A stretch of DNA of 64,000 bases from an uncultured bacterium. GTDB taxonomy: Bacteria; Bacillota; Clostridia; Lachnospirales; Lachnospiraceae. Of the stretch, positions 1 through 7,006 are shown one piece after another. Where the stretch lies: assembly GCA_948467735.1 (NCBI GenBank), contig CAOKFN010000011.1, positions 1-64,000 of the forward strand, written 5' to 3'. The first letter of the stretch is position 1, and each line of letters opens with the position of its first letter. The notes beneath the pieces were generated by a model. It did not search any database, was not told the DNA's origin, and saw only the letters and a list, made by a program, of their open reading frames with translations. The position numbers and the translations under genes were made by a program.

Positions 1-119
1 GAAGACGGACTTATCCTGAAACCGAAATACCGCGAAGACGGACTTATCCTAAAACTGAAAACCGCGAAGACGGACTTATCCTAAAACTGAAAACCGCAAA
101 GACGGACTTATCCTAAAAC
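1..119. repeat. Tandem repeat, four copies of about 32 bp
   Basis: The core GAAGACGGACTTATCCT starts at 1, 34, 66 and 98 (the last copy begins AAAGACGG), so the period is 33, 32 and 32 bp. The copies abut with no unique spacers, which argues against a CRISPR array. The array may continue to the left of the window. It ends about 10 bases before the ribosome-binding site of the next gene. Confidence 0.9.
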
Positions 120-144
120 AAAAAAACGCGGAGGCAGACACATC

Positions 145-594
145 ATGAAAAACAGAAAAAAACTGCGACATATAACCCTCACGACCTTCTCCAAGCCGCA
201 GACCACGGCCCTTTTCCCGGGAGAACAGGCCGCCGAAACCCCTGCCCGCGAAAAGAAAGAATACCTATGGAATTATTATTATGACGATATGGATTTAGCA
301 AATTACCCCTATTCCTATTACTTATTCGTGCCGAAACACAACCGGCGCTTAAAGGTCAGAGTATATTTTACAAAGTACGCGCCCCAGATGAAGCTGGACG
401 CCTACTTGACCAAGGGCACCCTATGCCTTTACAAAGGCAGACAGGTTGAGTTGAATTTGTGCCGCCCATACTATGCCGGACAAATGATAGAATATGTTTT
501 CCGAAACTGCTGTCAGGACACAGACGTCGGCGAACTCAACATCATGGACGGCGACGCTATCTTAGAGCGCTTAGGTTATTCGGATTTTTATTAG
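145..594 (+). CDS. Hypothetical protein, 149 aa
   Basis: I do not recognise a family. GGAGG at 130-134 lies 10 bases before ATG 145 and supports the start. The N-terminus is basic (KNRKKLRH) and is followed by a Pro/Ala/Glu-rich stretch to about residue 38. Residues 40-149 look like a compact folded domain rich in Tyr and other aromatics (WNYYYDD, YPYSYYLF, YAPQMKLDAY), probably alpha/beta. There is no signal peptide, membrane segment or Cys-pair motif. A tandem repeat lies directly upstream, so transcription probably starts outside or within that array. It borders a stretch of accessory DNA. Confidence 0.6.
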   Translation: MKNRKKLRHITLTTFSKPQTTALFPGEQAAETPAREKKEYLWNYYYDDMDLANYPYSYYLFVPKHNRRLKVRVYFTKYAPQMKLDAYLTKGTLCLYKGRQVELNLCRPYYAGQMIEYVFRNCCQDTDVGELNIMDGDAILERLGYSDFY

Positions 595-664
595 AACCCG
601 CCGTGTCCCGCTTGCTTCATTCCCGGTTTCTTATAAAACGGAATGGCTTTTCATTTGCTGTTAA

Positions 665-961
665 GTATTTGGCAATGTTCTTCAGGATGGCGAAGATTTA
701 GAAGTTTCCCCAAAATATTACACAAAACTGATATCATTAAGAAGCCCATGCATGAATTGTATAGATCAAATAAATCCGTCCATTGAATACATCGAAAGGG
801 TTGAACGGTATTCCGATGGCGACTTTGCCGCCGATGATGATCTGCCCAAGACATGGATGCCAATCAAGAAAACAAAAAACATGGAGCTTTCAAAATCGAT
901 TCTGACAAGGAGAGGCATACGAAGCTTTCAGCAAGGCCATAATAAATGGAAAAAGCAGTAA
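665..961 (+). pseudogene. 5'-truncated gene fragment of unknown family
   Basis: The frame is open from 665 (just after a TAA at 662-664) to TAA 959-961 and reads like real protein. It contains EDLEVSPKYYTKLISLR near its start, then PCMNCID, then PSIEYIERVERYSDGDFAA. The only ATG with any length downstream is at 752, in the middle of this protein-like stretch, and it has no ribosome-binding site. I infer that the 5' part of the gene is lost and that this is a fragment. A CxxC pair is visible (PCMNCID). It lies next to other decayed genes, which fits an old mobile-element scar. Confidence 0.45.
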
Positions 962-975
962 AAAGGGATTAAAGC

Positions 976-1236
976 TCATTCGCATAATCCCATAATGGAA
1001 TTCTCAAATCCTTTAAATAAGTCGTCATATGCGAAACCAAGCACTAATTTTAATATCACAAGGTCAGAAGCAAAAATATTACGGCTGCCCTGTTCTATTT
1101 GGGAATAGGTTGATTCCGAAATCTTACTGCCGTACAAATTTGCTTTGCGCACCACATCCATCTGAGTAAAACCTGCACGCTTCCTGAAAGCCTTTAAGGT
1201 ATCGCCTATAAGTAAATCAAGTATTATTTTGGTCAT
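976..1236 (-). CDS. XRE-family helix-turn-helix regulator
   Basis: This 86-aa protein is a single Cro/C1-type DNA-binding domain. Residues 10-62 fit the five-helix fold, with the recognition region in GFTQMDVVRKANLYGSKISE and the conserved YSQIEQGSRN turn. The C-terminus (LVLGFAYDDLFKGFE) matches the tail usual in short XRE proteins, so it is full length. The gene is divergent from the broken gene at 1367, and two near-identical palindromes lie in the shared promoter region (1262-1275 and 1331-1344). I infer that it is an autoregulated repressor of the kind found in mobile elements or toxin-antitoxin-like modules. Confidence 0.85.
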   Translation of the reverse strand: MTKIILDLLIGDTLKAFRKRAGFTQMDVVRKANLYGSKISESTYSQIEQGSRNIFASDLVILKLVLGFAYDDLFKGFENSIMGLCE

Positions 1237-1261
1237 ATGTTTTTACAATCCTTTTCAAGCC

Positions 1262-1344
1262 AGACTAAATAGTCCAATTTACATGTTGATTATATCAGAA
1301 AAATATGATAATACATGTACTGTTAAGTCTGGACTATATAGTCC
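1262..1344. promoter_or_regulatory. Paired palindromic operators in a divergent promoter
   Basis: GGACTATATAGTCC at 1331-1344 is a perfect 14-bp palindrome. AGACTAAATAGTCC at 1262-1275 matches it at 12 of 14 positions. The copies are 69 bp apart, near a multiple of the helical turn. A TTGATT (1286-1291) and an AT-rich TGATAAT (1306-1312) between them could form the rightward promoter, though spacing is short. They are probably binding sites of the neighbouring XRE protein. Confidence 0.65.
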
Positions 1345-1366
1345 TGCAAGGAAGGAAGAAAGAACT

Positions 1367-1716
1367 ATGTATTCAAAAGAAAATGACAAGGTATCGCAGA
1401 TAATAAGATGGATAAGGAACAATGCGGCCAATCGGCTGATATGGGATGTTTTATGCGGAGACAACTGGATTGAGTACACTGTTGGCGACTGCATAGATAT
1501 GTTAGAAAAAGTTGTCACGGCAGAAATGTATCAGTTTGCACTTATCCTTATAACCAAAATGGTAAGCTGCAAATATATGGAGAAACTATTACTAATGTAA
1601 TAATCCGTAAAATAAATGCGTCCATTCCTAACACTGGCATCTTAACTGAGTGTATTGAAGAATTCAAAATTATTGCAAACCAAAAAGGAATTATGGAAGA
1701 AAAAGTTGAAGAATAA
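1367..1716 (+). pseudogene. Frameshifted small gene of unknown family
   Basis: ATG 1367 is preceded by a purine-rich stretch (AAGGAAGGAAG) and opens a frame that reads MYSKENDKVSQIIRWIRNNA and runs to TAA 1598-1600. A second frame, shifted by one base, is open from 1474 and continues sensibly through NQNGKLQIYGETITNVIIRK to TAA 1714-1716. The two halves are best explained as one gene of about 115 codons broken by a single-base deletion between about 1500 and 1560. No good -1 slippery heptamer is visible, so programmed frameshifting is unlikely. It faces the XRE regulator and shares its palindromes. Confidence 0.45.
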
Positions 1717-2163
1717 ACAAGGCTATGTGAAATTTAAGCACTGAATATCCGGCATGGCAACGAAGCCCTTGTAGTAGTCTGAGAACAGGAAAGTCGTTTA
1801 CATGGCAAAGGAAGGCAGTCTTCTTACTTAATACTATAACAAGAAAGGTGTGTGTGACACTTGCGAAATCCTGTTAATGTATTAAACAGTCTTCACAAAA
1901 AAAGCAGCCGATGAACTTTATCATTCCAAGAAACTGTACTGAAATTTCTACAATAAAGAATTTTACTTAACAGCCTGCCAAAGAATTTATGCCAAGACTG
2001 GTAATATGACTCATCCACCTTCTGTACCCGTTTCCTGTCTACTTTTTCCGGCGCATAATAACCTCAAAAAATATATTTTGTAAATCAGCTAAAATGAAAC
2101 TCACCTAATGCCCTACGAGTTTTGGTGAAAGTCAAAAAATGGGGAAAAGTTTAAGTATATCGG
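1717..2163. other. Intergenic accessory DNA, no intact gene
   Basis: No ORF of useful length is present. The segment near 1756-1850 (GTAGTAGTCTGAGAACAGG, then CATGGCAAAGGAAGG) reminds me of the region before the intron-encoded protein in some bacterial group II introns. That is recollection only, and neither domain V nor a reverse-transcriptase reading frame is visible. The rest is AT-rich and shows nothing I can name. Confidence 0.3.
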
Positions 2164-2210
2164 TTGAAATCTAAATCCAAACGCTGTATAATATATCAGT
2201 CTGATATATT
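2164..2210 (+). promoter_or_regulatory. Sigma-70-type promoter overlapped by a palindromic operator
   Basis: TTGAAA (2164-2169) and TATAAT (2187-2192) are separated by 17 bp, a near-consensus vegetative promoter. A perfect inverted repeat with 10-bp arms (AATATATCAG / CTGATATATT) around a single T spans 2190-2210 and overlaps the -10 element. This is the expected geometry for repression. The operon it drives encodes a PadR regulator, the most likely ligand-controlled repressor. Confidence 0.85.
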
Positions 2211-2233
2211 AAGTTTCAACAATGGAGGTGCCC

Positions 2234-2986
2234 ATGAAAAAACAACAAATAAGAAAGCTATTACTTATCGTTTCATTGCTCCTATTTCCTATCACATTAT
2301 ACTATTTCAGTCCCGCTTTAATCATAAACGCAGGACTGAACGGAATAATCAATGGAAGTTTTATGATTTTTGTTTTATTGTTTTTGATGTCTATTCCTTT
2401 CGGAAGATTGTTTTGTTCCTATTTTTGTCCGGCAGGGGGATTACAGGAATGTGCTTTTACAGTCAATGAAAAAAAGCCAAAGCAGAAGTGGCGAAATAAT
2501 ATTAAATTCGCAATATGGGGTATTTGGTTCATCATAGTCGGCGCATGTTACTTTCATAGCGGGAAAATCATCGCTATCAATTTTTTCTTTGAAACAGAAA
2601 ATGGCATCTCCGTTTCTTCCGTTCAAAGCTATATTATTTATTATGGAATTGTTTGTTTGATATTTATTCCCTCTATTTTATTTGGCAAACGGATATTTTG
2701 TCATTACTTTTGCTGGATGGCTCCATTTATGATATTAGGAATAAAATTTCGCGGGATTTTACATCTGCCGGGAATACATATTAAAGCGGTTAAAAAAGAA
2801 AATTGTGCAGCTTGCGGAAAATGCAGCAATGTCTGTCCCATGGGGATTGATGTTATGAGCGAAATAAAACATGAGAAAATTAACAATCAAGAATGTATTC
2901 AGTGTGGAGCATGTATAGATAATTGTCCTAAAAGCGTCTTGGCTTATGGAATACTTGAAAGAAAGGAAGATAGAAATGGCAAATGA
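2234..2986 (+). CDS. Membrane 4Fe-4S polyferredoxin, NapH/CcoG-like
   Basis: The 250-aa protein has about five membrane segments, two Cys-rich CxxxCx motifs on the membrane face (FCSYFCPAGG and FCHYFCWMAP), and a C-terminal pair of 4Fe-4S motifs (CAACGKCSNVCP and CIQCGACIDNCP). This layout is that of the NapH/YccM/CcoG group, which passes electrons across or along the membrane; the partner is not evident here. ATG 2234 is chosen over 2222 because GGAGGTG at 2224-2230 then serves as the ribosome-binding site. It is first in an operon with a padR gene (11-bp overlap) and a small membrane protein, under a palindrome-blocked promoter. Confidence 0.85.
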   Translation: MKKQQIRKLLLIVSLLLFPITLYYFSPALIINAGLNGIINGSFMIFVLLFLMSIPFGRLFCSYFCPAGGLQECAFTVNEKKPKQKWRNNIKFAIWGIWFIIVGACYFHSGKIIAINFFFETENGISVSSVQSYIIYYGIVCLIFIPSILFGKRIFCHYFCWMAPFMILGIKFRGILHLPGIHIKAVKKENCAACGKCSNVCPMGIDVMSEIKHEKINNQECIQCGACIDNCPKSVLAYGILERKEDRNGK

Positions 2987-3521
2987 AAAAAAGATTGATT
3001 GTGTGATTCTAGGCTTGCTAAGCCATGAGGAATTAACGGGATATGAAATCAAAAAGCGAATGGATACTGCTCTTAAATATTTTTGGAGTGCAAGCTATGG
3101 CAGCATATATCCCGCCTTAAATGATTTGGTTAATCGTGGTCTGGCGGCGAAAAGGGAAGATACGACCAGCAGACGAAATAAGCTGATTTATACCATAACA
3201 GAAAATGGACGGGACTATTTGAAAACATGGCTTTCACTGCCTGTTGAAAAAGACGAACTTCGCTATGAAACATTGTTAAAATTATTTTTTGGAAGCGAGA
3301 AAGGCGAAAAACAGGCGCTCATTCATATTGAAGCGTTTGAAAAGAAAGTCGAAAAAGAATTGCCATATCTTTTACATGCAGAAACCATCTTAAATAAAAG
3401 CTTGAATGAGGATATTGCGCACAAATATTATCTGCTTACGGTAGAGTTTGGGATAAAAACCTATCAGACGTATTTGGAATGGTGTAAAGAAGCAAGGAAG
3501 CTTTTAGCCGGAGGGCAATAG
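2976..3521 (+). CDS. PadR-family transcriptional regulator
   Basis: The 181-aa protein has the PadR winged helix at residues 5-85 (ILGLLSHEELTGYEIKKRM, then the hallmark SYGSIYPALNDLVNRGL) and a C-terminal helical domain (about 95-180, PadR C-terminal type) used for dimerisation. ATG 2976 is preferred over ATG 2946 because of AGGAAG at 2964-2969. The start lies inside the end of the Fe-S gene, implying translational coupling. PadR proteins of this class usually repress their own operon, and the perfect palindrome at 2190-2210 is the obvious candidate site. Inducer unknown. Confidence 0.92.
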   Translation: MANEKKIDCVILGLLSHEELTGYEIKKRMDTALKYFWSASYGSIYPALNDLVNRGLAAKREDTTSRRNKLIYTITENGRDYLKTWLSLPVEKDELRYETLLKLFFGSEKGEKQALIHIEAFEKKVEKELPYLLHAETILNKSLNEDIAHKYYLLTVEFGIKTYQTYLEWCKEARKLLAGGQ

Positions 3522-3522
3522 T

Positions 3523-4002
3523 ATGTTTGGAAATTGGGGATTTTCTTATATCGGGGTACTCTTCTTATTGATGTTATTTATTCCCAATATAATATGGACA
3601 AAAAGAAAGCCGCAAGGGTATATATCTGAAAAAGAGAACAAAATCTTGCTGTTATTTGAAAGAACGGGGGAAGTATTGACCTGCTGCTGTTCGCTGGTAT
3701 TTTCCGATTTTAATATACATCAATGGACGCTTTGGTCTTTATGGCTGATTGCGGCGTTCCTTTTTATGATAATGTATGAAGCATGGTGGGTGCGTTATTT
3801 TCGGAGTGAACGCAGATTATCAGACTTTTACAGTAGCTTTTTAGGGATACCCCTTGCCGGGGCAGTTCTGCCGGTTATTGCATTTTTCCTGTTGGGAATA
3901 TATGGAAAAGCCGCATGTATGTTAATAGCAACGCTTATTTTGGGTATCGGTCATATAGGCATACATATTCAGCACAAGAAAAATATTGATATTGAGAATT
4001 AG
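3523..4002 (+). CDS. Small integral membrane protein, unknown function
   Basis: The 159-aa protein has four to five predicted membrane helices: residues 6-24, 48-62, 68-88, 107-126 and 131-148. A conserved-looking cytoplasmic motif, ERTGEVLTCC, follows the first helix, and YEAWWVRYFRSER sits between helices 3 and 4. I recall similar proteins annotated as hypothetical membrane proteins in Clostridia, but I cannot name a function. ATG 3523 follows the padR stop by one base and the ribosome-binding site GGAGGG lies in the end of padR, so it is the third gene of that operon. Confidence 0.75.
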   Translation: MFGNWGFSYIGVLFLLMLFIPNIIWTKRKPQGYISEKENKILLLFERTGEVLTCCCSLVFSDFNIHQWTLWSLWLIAAFLFMIMYEAWWVRYFRSERRLSDFYSSFLGIPLAGAVLPVIAFFLLGIYGKAACMLIATLILGIGHIGIHIQHKKNIDIEN

Positions 4003-4015
4003 AAAGAAGTTCAAC

Positions 4016-4165
4016 ATGGAACATACAGGATGGGTATACTGCCCTGTCTGCGGAAATAAGACAAGGTAACGGATACGGGCCGATACACAGCTGAAAAACT
4101 TTCCTCTCTACTGTCCGGAATGCAGGCGGGAAAGTCTGATTAACGCAAAGAATTACAAACAATGA
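4016..4165 (+). pseudogene. Cysteine-rich KTR-type zinc-ribbon protein, interrupted by a stop
   Basis: The frame reads MEHTGWVYCPVCGNKTR, then a TAA stop at 4067-4069, then continues in the same frame as RIRADTQLKNFPLYCPECRR to TGA 4163-4165. Two CPxC knuckles and the KTR triplet identify the cysteine-rich KTR family, small proteins typical of Tn916-like and related conjugative transposons. The stop replaces a residue normally present after KTR. Bases beyond 4165 still resemble the usual C-terminal coding sequence (KEPDAQ-like), so the gene is decayed. It marks the edge of a former mobile element. Confidence 0.7.
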
Positions 4166-4291
4166 TTATCAAAAGCAACGGCGGCAAAGAGCCGGACGCA
4201 CAGCCGACAGAAGCGACAATACGAGCAAAAAGCGAAGCGTTTGCGAGCGGTCTGCGCCGACAAACGAAAATATGTCGCCGTTGTAATATAA

Positions 4292-4594
4292 TCATACTGT
4301 ACTTCTAGAAAATTTTATAAATTCATAGGGCAATCCTATCTCTTCAGAATATTTACGGATTTCTATCTTTTCGTCATCATTCATTTCGTCATAGAAAGGG
4401 CGATCTGATACTTTCCAGTATGTTTTAACTTCGTCTATTTTCAACACATCACCCCATGGGGCAGTATATAATTCCCCGACTTTATATTTCCCGATTTCTT
4501 TATATACCCTCGTGGTATAACAATACCCTAGTTTATTTAAAAAATTTTGAATTGACTCATATTCATGTTCCGGGAATGACATTTCTTCAAACAT
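4292..4594 (-). CDS. Hypothetical protein, 100 aa
   Basis: AGGAGG eight bases before the ATG supports the start. The protein begins MFEEMSFPEHEYESIQNFL, then has a beta-rich core (KYKVGELYTAPWGDVLKIDE and TYWKVSDRPFYDEM) and a helical end. The GxxYxxPWGxxLxIxxV pattern suggests a small PUA/ASCH-like barrel, as in proteins that bind RNA or modified bases, but this is only a fold guess. It stands alone between the transposon scar and the exonuclease gene. No membrane segment or signal peptide. Confidence 0.65.
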   Translation of the reverse strand: MFEEMSFPEHEYESIQNFLNKLGYCYTTRVYKEIGKYKVGELYTAPWGDVLKIDEVKTYWKVSDRPFYDEMNDDEKIEIRKYSEEIGLPYEFIKFSRSTV

Positions 4595-4639
4595 ACAATA
4601 AACCTCCTAACCTCTTGATATAAATACCGCCCACCCCCT

Positions 4640-5332
4640 TTAAGTATAGCTGAACCGGCTCCAGTCTATGAGGTCTCCCAGCGTGGGCGCCTTATCCTCA
4701 TGGCACAGCACCGAACGTATATTCCTGATAGTGGTCTGCTGTTTCACCGGGTCGTTCAAAAAATCATAAAGCATGGCCGTATTTCTTGCGTCGTCCAAAG
4801 CGTCATGGGCCGTGCCCACCGCATCGACCCCGGCCGCAAACAGCGCGTCCGCCAGCGACAGCTGTTTCTCAAAGCCGAGCACCGTATCAAACTCATGCTG
4901 TAGGTCGTTCCAGTTTGCCAGCATATATGCCGCGGGTTCCGACCTAGGAATGTCCTTCAGCTCCATTTCCTTTTTTATCTGAATCAAATCACTGTCGCTC
5001 CATGAATAAATCGTGTAACCGCCCTCTCCCCGCCCGCACCAGTCGATAAACTCGGCCAGTACCGCCTGAAAATCCGGCGCGTCCGCAAGCATTTCATCAC
5101 TGATGCTGGTCAATTCCTGAATATGCTTCGACAGCTTATGTACATACCGGGGCTTCACATATCTCCGGAACTCCCTAGGCCCGCTCTCGTCAGCACCAAG
5201 CATGACCGCCCCAAACTGAATGATCTCGTTTCCTCCCACAGTCCCCGGCTTCGCGTATTCACCGGAAATTCTCTGCCATTCAAAATCCACAAATATCTTT
5301 CTTTCACTCGACTGTGCCACCTTCTCACACAT
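4640..5332 (-). CDS. DEDDh 3'-5' exonuclease (DnaQ/RNase T/KapD-like)
   Basis: The 230-aa protein has the three exonuclease motifs: Exo I VDFEW (D16, E18), Exo II WSDSDL (D113), and Exo III AHDALDDA (H176, D181). This is the DEDDh arrangement of proofreading-type nucleases that bind two metal ions. The stand-alone size and the YSWSDSD motif resemble KapD/ERI-type enzymes that trim small RNA or DNA ends; the substrate cannot be read from sequence. The start (ATG 5332) follows GAGAAAGG. Residues 195-230 form a short C-terminal extension. Monocistronic. Confidence 0.88.
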   Translation of the reverse strand: MCEKVAQSSERKIFVDFEWQRISGEYAKPGTVGGNEIIQFGAVMLGADESGPREFRRYVKPRYVHKLSKHIQELTSISDEMLADAPDFQAVLAEFIDWCGRGEGGYTIYSWSDSDLIQIKKEMELKDIPRSEPAAYMLANWNDLQHEFDTVLGFEKQLSLADALFAAGVDAVGTAHDALDDARNTAMLYDFLNDPVKQQTTIRNIRSVLCHEDKAPTLGDLIDWSRFSYT

Positions 5333-5551
5333 CCTTTCTCTTCGCGCGCCTGAATTCCCAATTCTGCGTCTAAGGTTATTTCACCCTCCCATGCCAAACC
5401 GCGCCATTGTATCTAAACCTGCCTTTTTAGGCCTCCGGCCGTATATTGAAAATTTTTCAAAAAGTTAATTCATCCTTTTTCCCGTTTTACTCATTTTGTG
5501 TTATACTATGATACAAGGTTTTTTCCTCAAAAGCAACCTTATTATTAAAAA

Positions 5552-5619
5552 ATGGGAGGAAATCTGCAACGGTTCAGCCGAAGGCCGGGCGGCTGCACAG
5601 TAATCCCATAAACAGGAGG
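5552..5619 (+). promoter_or_regulatory. Structured 5' leader ending at the Shine-Dalgarno
   Basis: A 6-bp helix pairs ATGGGA (5552-5557) with TCCCAT (5604-5609). Inside it CTG (5563-5565) can pair with CAG (5598-5600), and CAGCCG (5575-5580) pairs with CGGCTG (5590-5595). AGGAGG (5614-5619) follows within five bases. A -10-like TATACT lies at 5502-5507. The arrangement suggests translational control, but I cannot match it to a riboswitch class I know. Confidence 0.4.
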
Positions 5620-5629
5620 CGTTTCTCTT

Positions 5630-6952
5630 ATGAAAATAGAAAAAAAGCATCCCGTGAACAAAATGCATTCCACAAGCCAAATACATTCCAACAAAGAAAT
5701 GCATCCCCTAGAACCCACGGAATCCGACACGGCGCCGTCTGATTTTCACCGTCAGCGCTTTGACAGCATTCAGGCTCTGCGCGGCGTTACGGCTCTGTTC
5801 ATCGTGCTTGAGCATATCCGTTTTTTAAACTGCGGCGCTTTCGGGGTGGATATCTTTTTCTGCATCAGCGGCTTTATGATCATGTTTTCCACCCATTCGG
5901 ACACAAGGTATTTTCTCAGGAAAAGGCTGATTCGCATCCTGCCGCTCTATTACCTTATGACCTTGGGAACCTTTCTCCTTCTCCTGCTGTTCCCGGGAAT
6001 GTTTGAGCAGAGCAGGGCCGAGCCTGTATTTCTGGTCAAAAGCCTGCTCTTCCTTCCCTTTGATATCGGCGGGGGCGTGCTTCAGCCCTTAATGCGCATC
6101 GGTTGGACGGTAAACTGTGAAATTTTCTTCTACATAGTGTTTCTTGCGGCGATGAAAATTAATCACAAATACAGAGGCTTGATCTGCGGCGTCATTCTTC
6201 TGGCTGTCGTGGGTATTGCAGGCCTGCTGCCATCCCCTCCCGCCTTCCTTTCCTTTTACGGTAATCCGGTGATGCTGGAATTCATTTTGGGCTTCGCCGC
6301 CTATTATGCCGCATGGGCGCTGTATCGGCACAGGCAGGCTTCCGGCCGGATTCCCCCGCAATGCCCGGAAGCAGAGTCCCGCAAAACCCCGTCGGCAGCA
6401 CAATTAAACGGCCCCTCCCGGTTCTCCCCCGCCGCCGGTCCCGACAGCTTTCCGAACCGGGCCGCCAATCATGCGAGGCATGTCTCCAGTATTCCGGAAC
6501 CCGCCTCCACTGTTCTGGAACCTGCCGCCAATCTTCCGAGAACTGCATCCAATATTGCGAGGCCTGCCGTCTGCCTTCTGGGCCTTGTGGTCTGCTTCAC
6601 GGGGCTGATACTCACCAAGCCGAGCATCAATATCCTAGGCTTCCGCAGACCCCTCGTATGGGGCCTGCCCGCCCTGTTCATCGTACTATGCGCCTTTGTT
6701 CTGGGACTCAATTCCAAATCCGCGCCCGCCCCGCTGGTACGGCTGGGGAATATCAGTTTTTCCTTATATTTGGTTCATTACTATCCGGTCATGCTGCTGG
6801 ACCGGGCGGTATTTGATTTCTCCTCCCCCACGCCCTATGCGCTCCTAGGCGCGGCCGCCGCCCTTATCCTCAGCATAACGCTTGCAATTATCAGCTATTT
6901 ACTCATAGAAAAACGCTTTTCCGGATGGCTTCGCAGGCGGCTTTTGCGCTGA
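5630..6952 (+). CDS. Acyltransferase 3 family membrane protein (OafA/YrhL type)
   Basis: The 440-aa protein is a multi-pass O-acyltransferase that probably acetylates a cell-envelope polysaccharide. Family marks are QALRGVTALFIVLEH (with the conserved Arg and His), GVDIFFCISGFMI, RLIRILPLYY and a late NISFSLYLVHYYP. About ten membrane helices are visible. Two regions are unusual. Residues 5-28 are four hexads (KKHPVN, KMHSTS, QIHSNK, EMHPLE), and residues 278-312 are five 7-residue repeats in a long loop between helices. Start ATG 5630 has AGGAGG at 5614-5619. Stand-alone gene on the plus strand, convergent with polC. Confidence 0.88.
   Translation: MKIEKKHPVNKMHSTSQIHSNKEMHPLEPTESDTAPSDFHRQRFDSIQALRGVTALFIVLEHIRFLNCGAFGVDIFFCISGFMIMFSTHSDTRYFLRKRLIRILPLYYLMTLGTFLLLLLFPGMFEQSRAEPVFLVKSLLFLPFDIGGGVLQPLMRIGWTVNCEIFFYIVFLAAMKINHKYRGLICGVILLAVVGIAGLLPSPPAFLSFYGNPVMLEFILGFAAYYAAWALYRHRQASGRIPPQCPEAESRKTPSAAQLNGPSRFSPAAGPDSFPNRAANHARHVSSIPEPASTVLEPAANLPRTASNIARPAVCLLGLVVCFTGLILTKPSINILGFRRPLVWGLPALFIVLCAFVLGLNSKSAPAPLVRLGNISFSLYLVHYYPVMLLDRAVFDFSSPTPYALLGAAAALILSITLAIISYLLIEKRFSGWLRRRLLR
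5642..5713 (+). repeat. Degenerate 18-bp repeat, four copies, in the acyltransferase N-terminus
   Basis: CATCCC or CATTCC occurs at 5648, 5666, 5684 and 5702, exactly 18 bp apart. The encoded hexads share a central His-Ser or His-Pro. The period and the CATTCC anchor are the same as in the RNase R and RNase H arrays elsewhere in the window. Confidence 0.65.
6461..6565 (+). repeat. 21-bp tandem repeat, five copies, inside the acyltransferase gene
   Basis: Units start at 6461, 6482, 6503, 6524 and 6545 and encode AANHARH, VSSIPEP, ASTVLEP, AANLPRT and ASNIARP. The array lies in the extended hydrophilic loop (roughly residues 235-315) that separates two groups of membrane helices. It keeps the reading frame. 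Confidence 0.8.
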
Positions 6953-7006
6953 GGGAATCGTAATTTACCAGTACCCTTCCCTTTGTTATCAGACCATAAC
7001 GCCTCC

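Noticed and set aside
1..119. Possible CRISPR array
   Set aside because: The copies abut with no unique spacers, and no cas gene is present in the window.
1500..1560. Programmed -1 frameshift in the small gene at 1367
   Set aside because: No standard slippery heptamer or downstream structure is visible; a single-base deletion is simpler.
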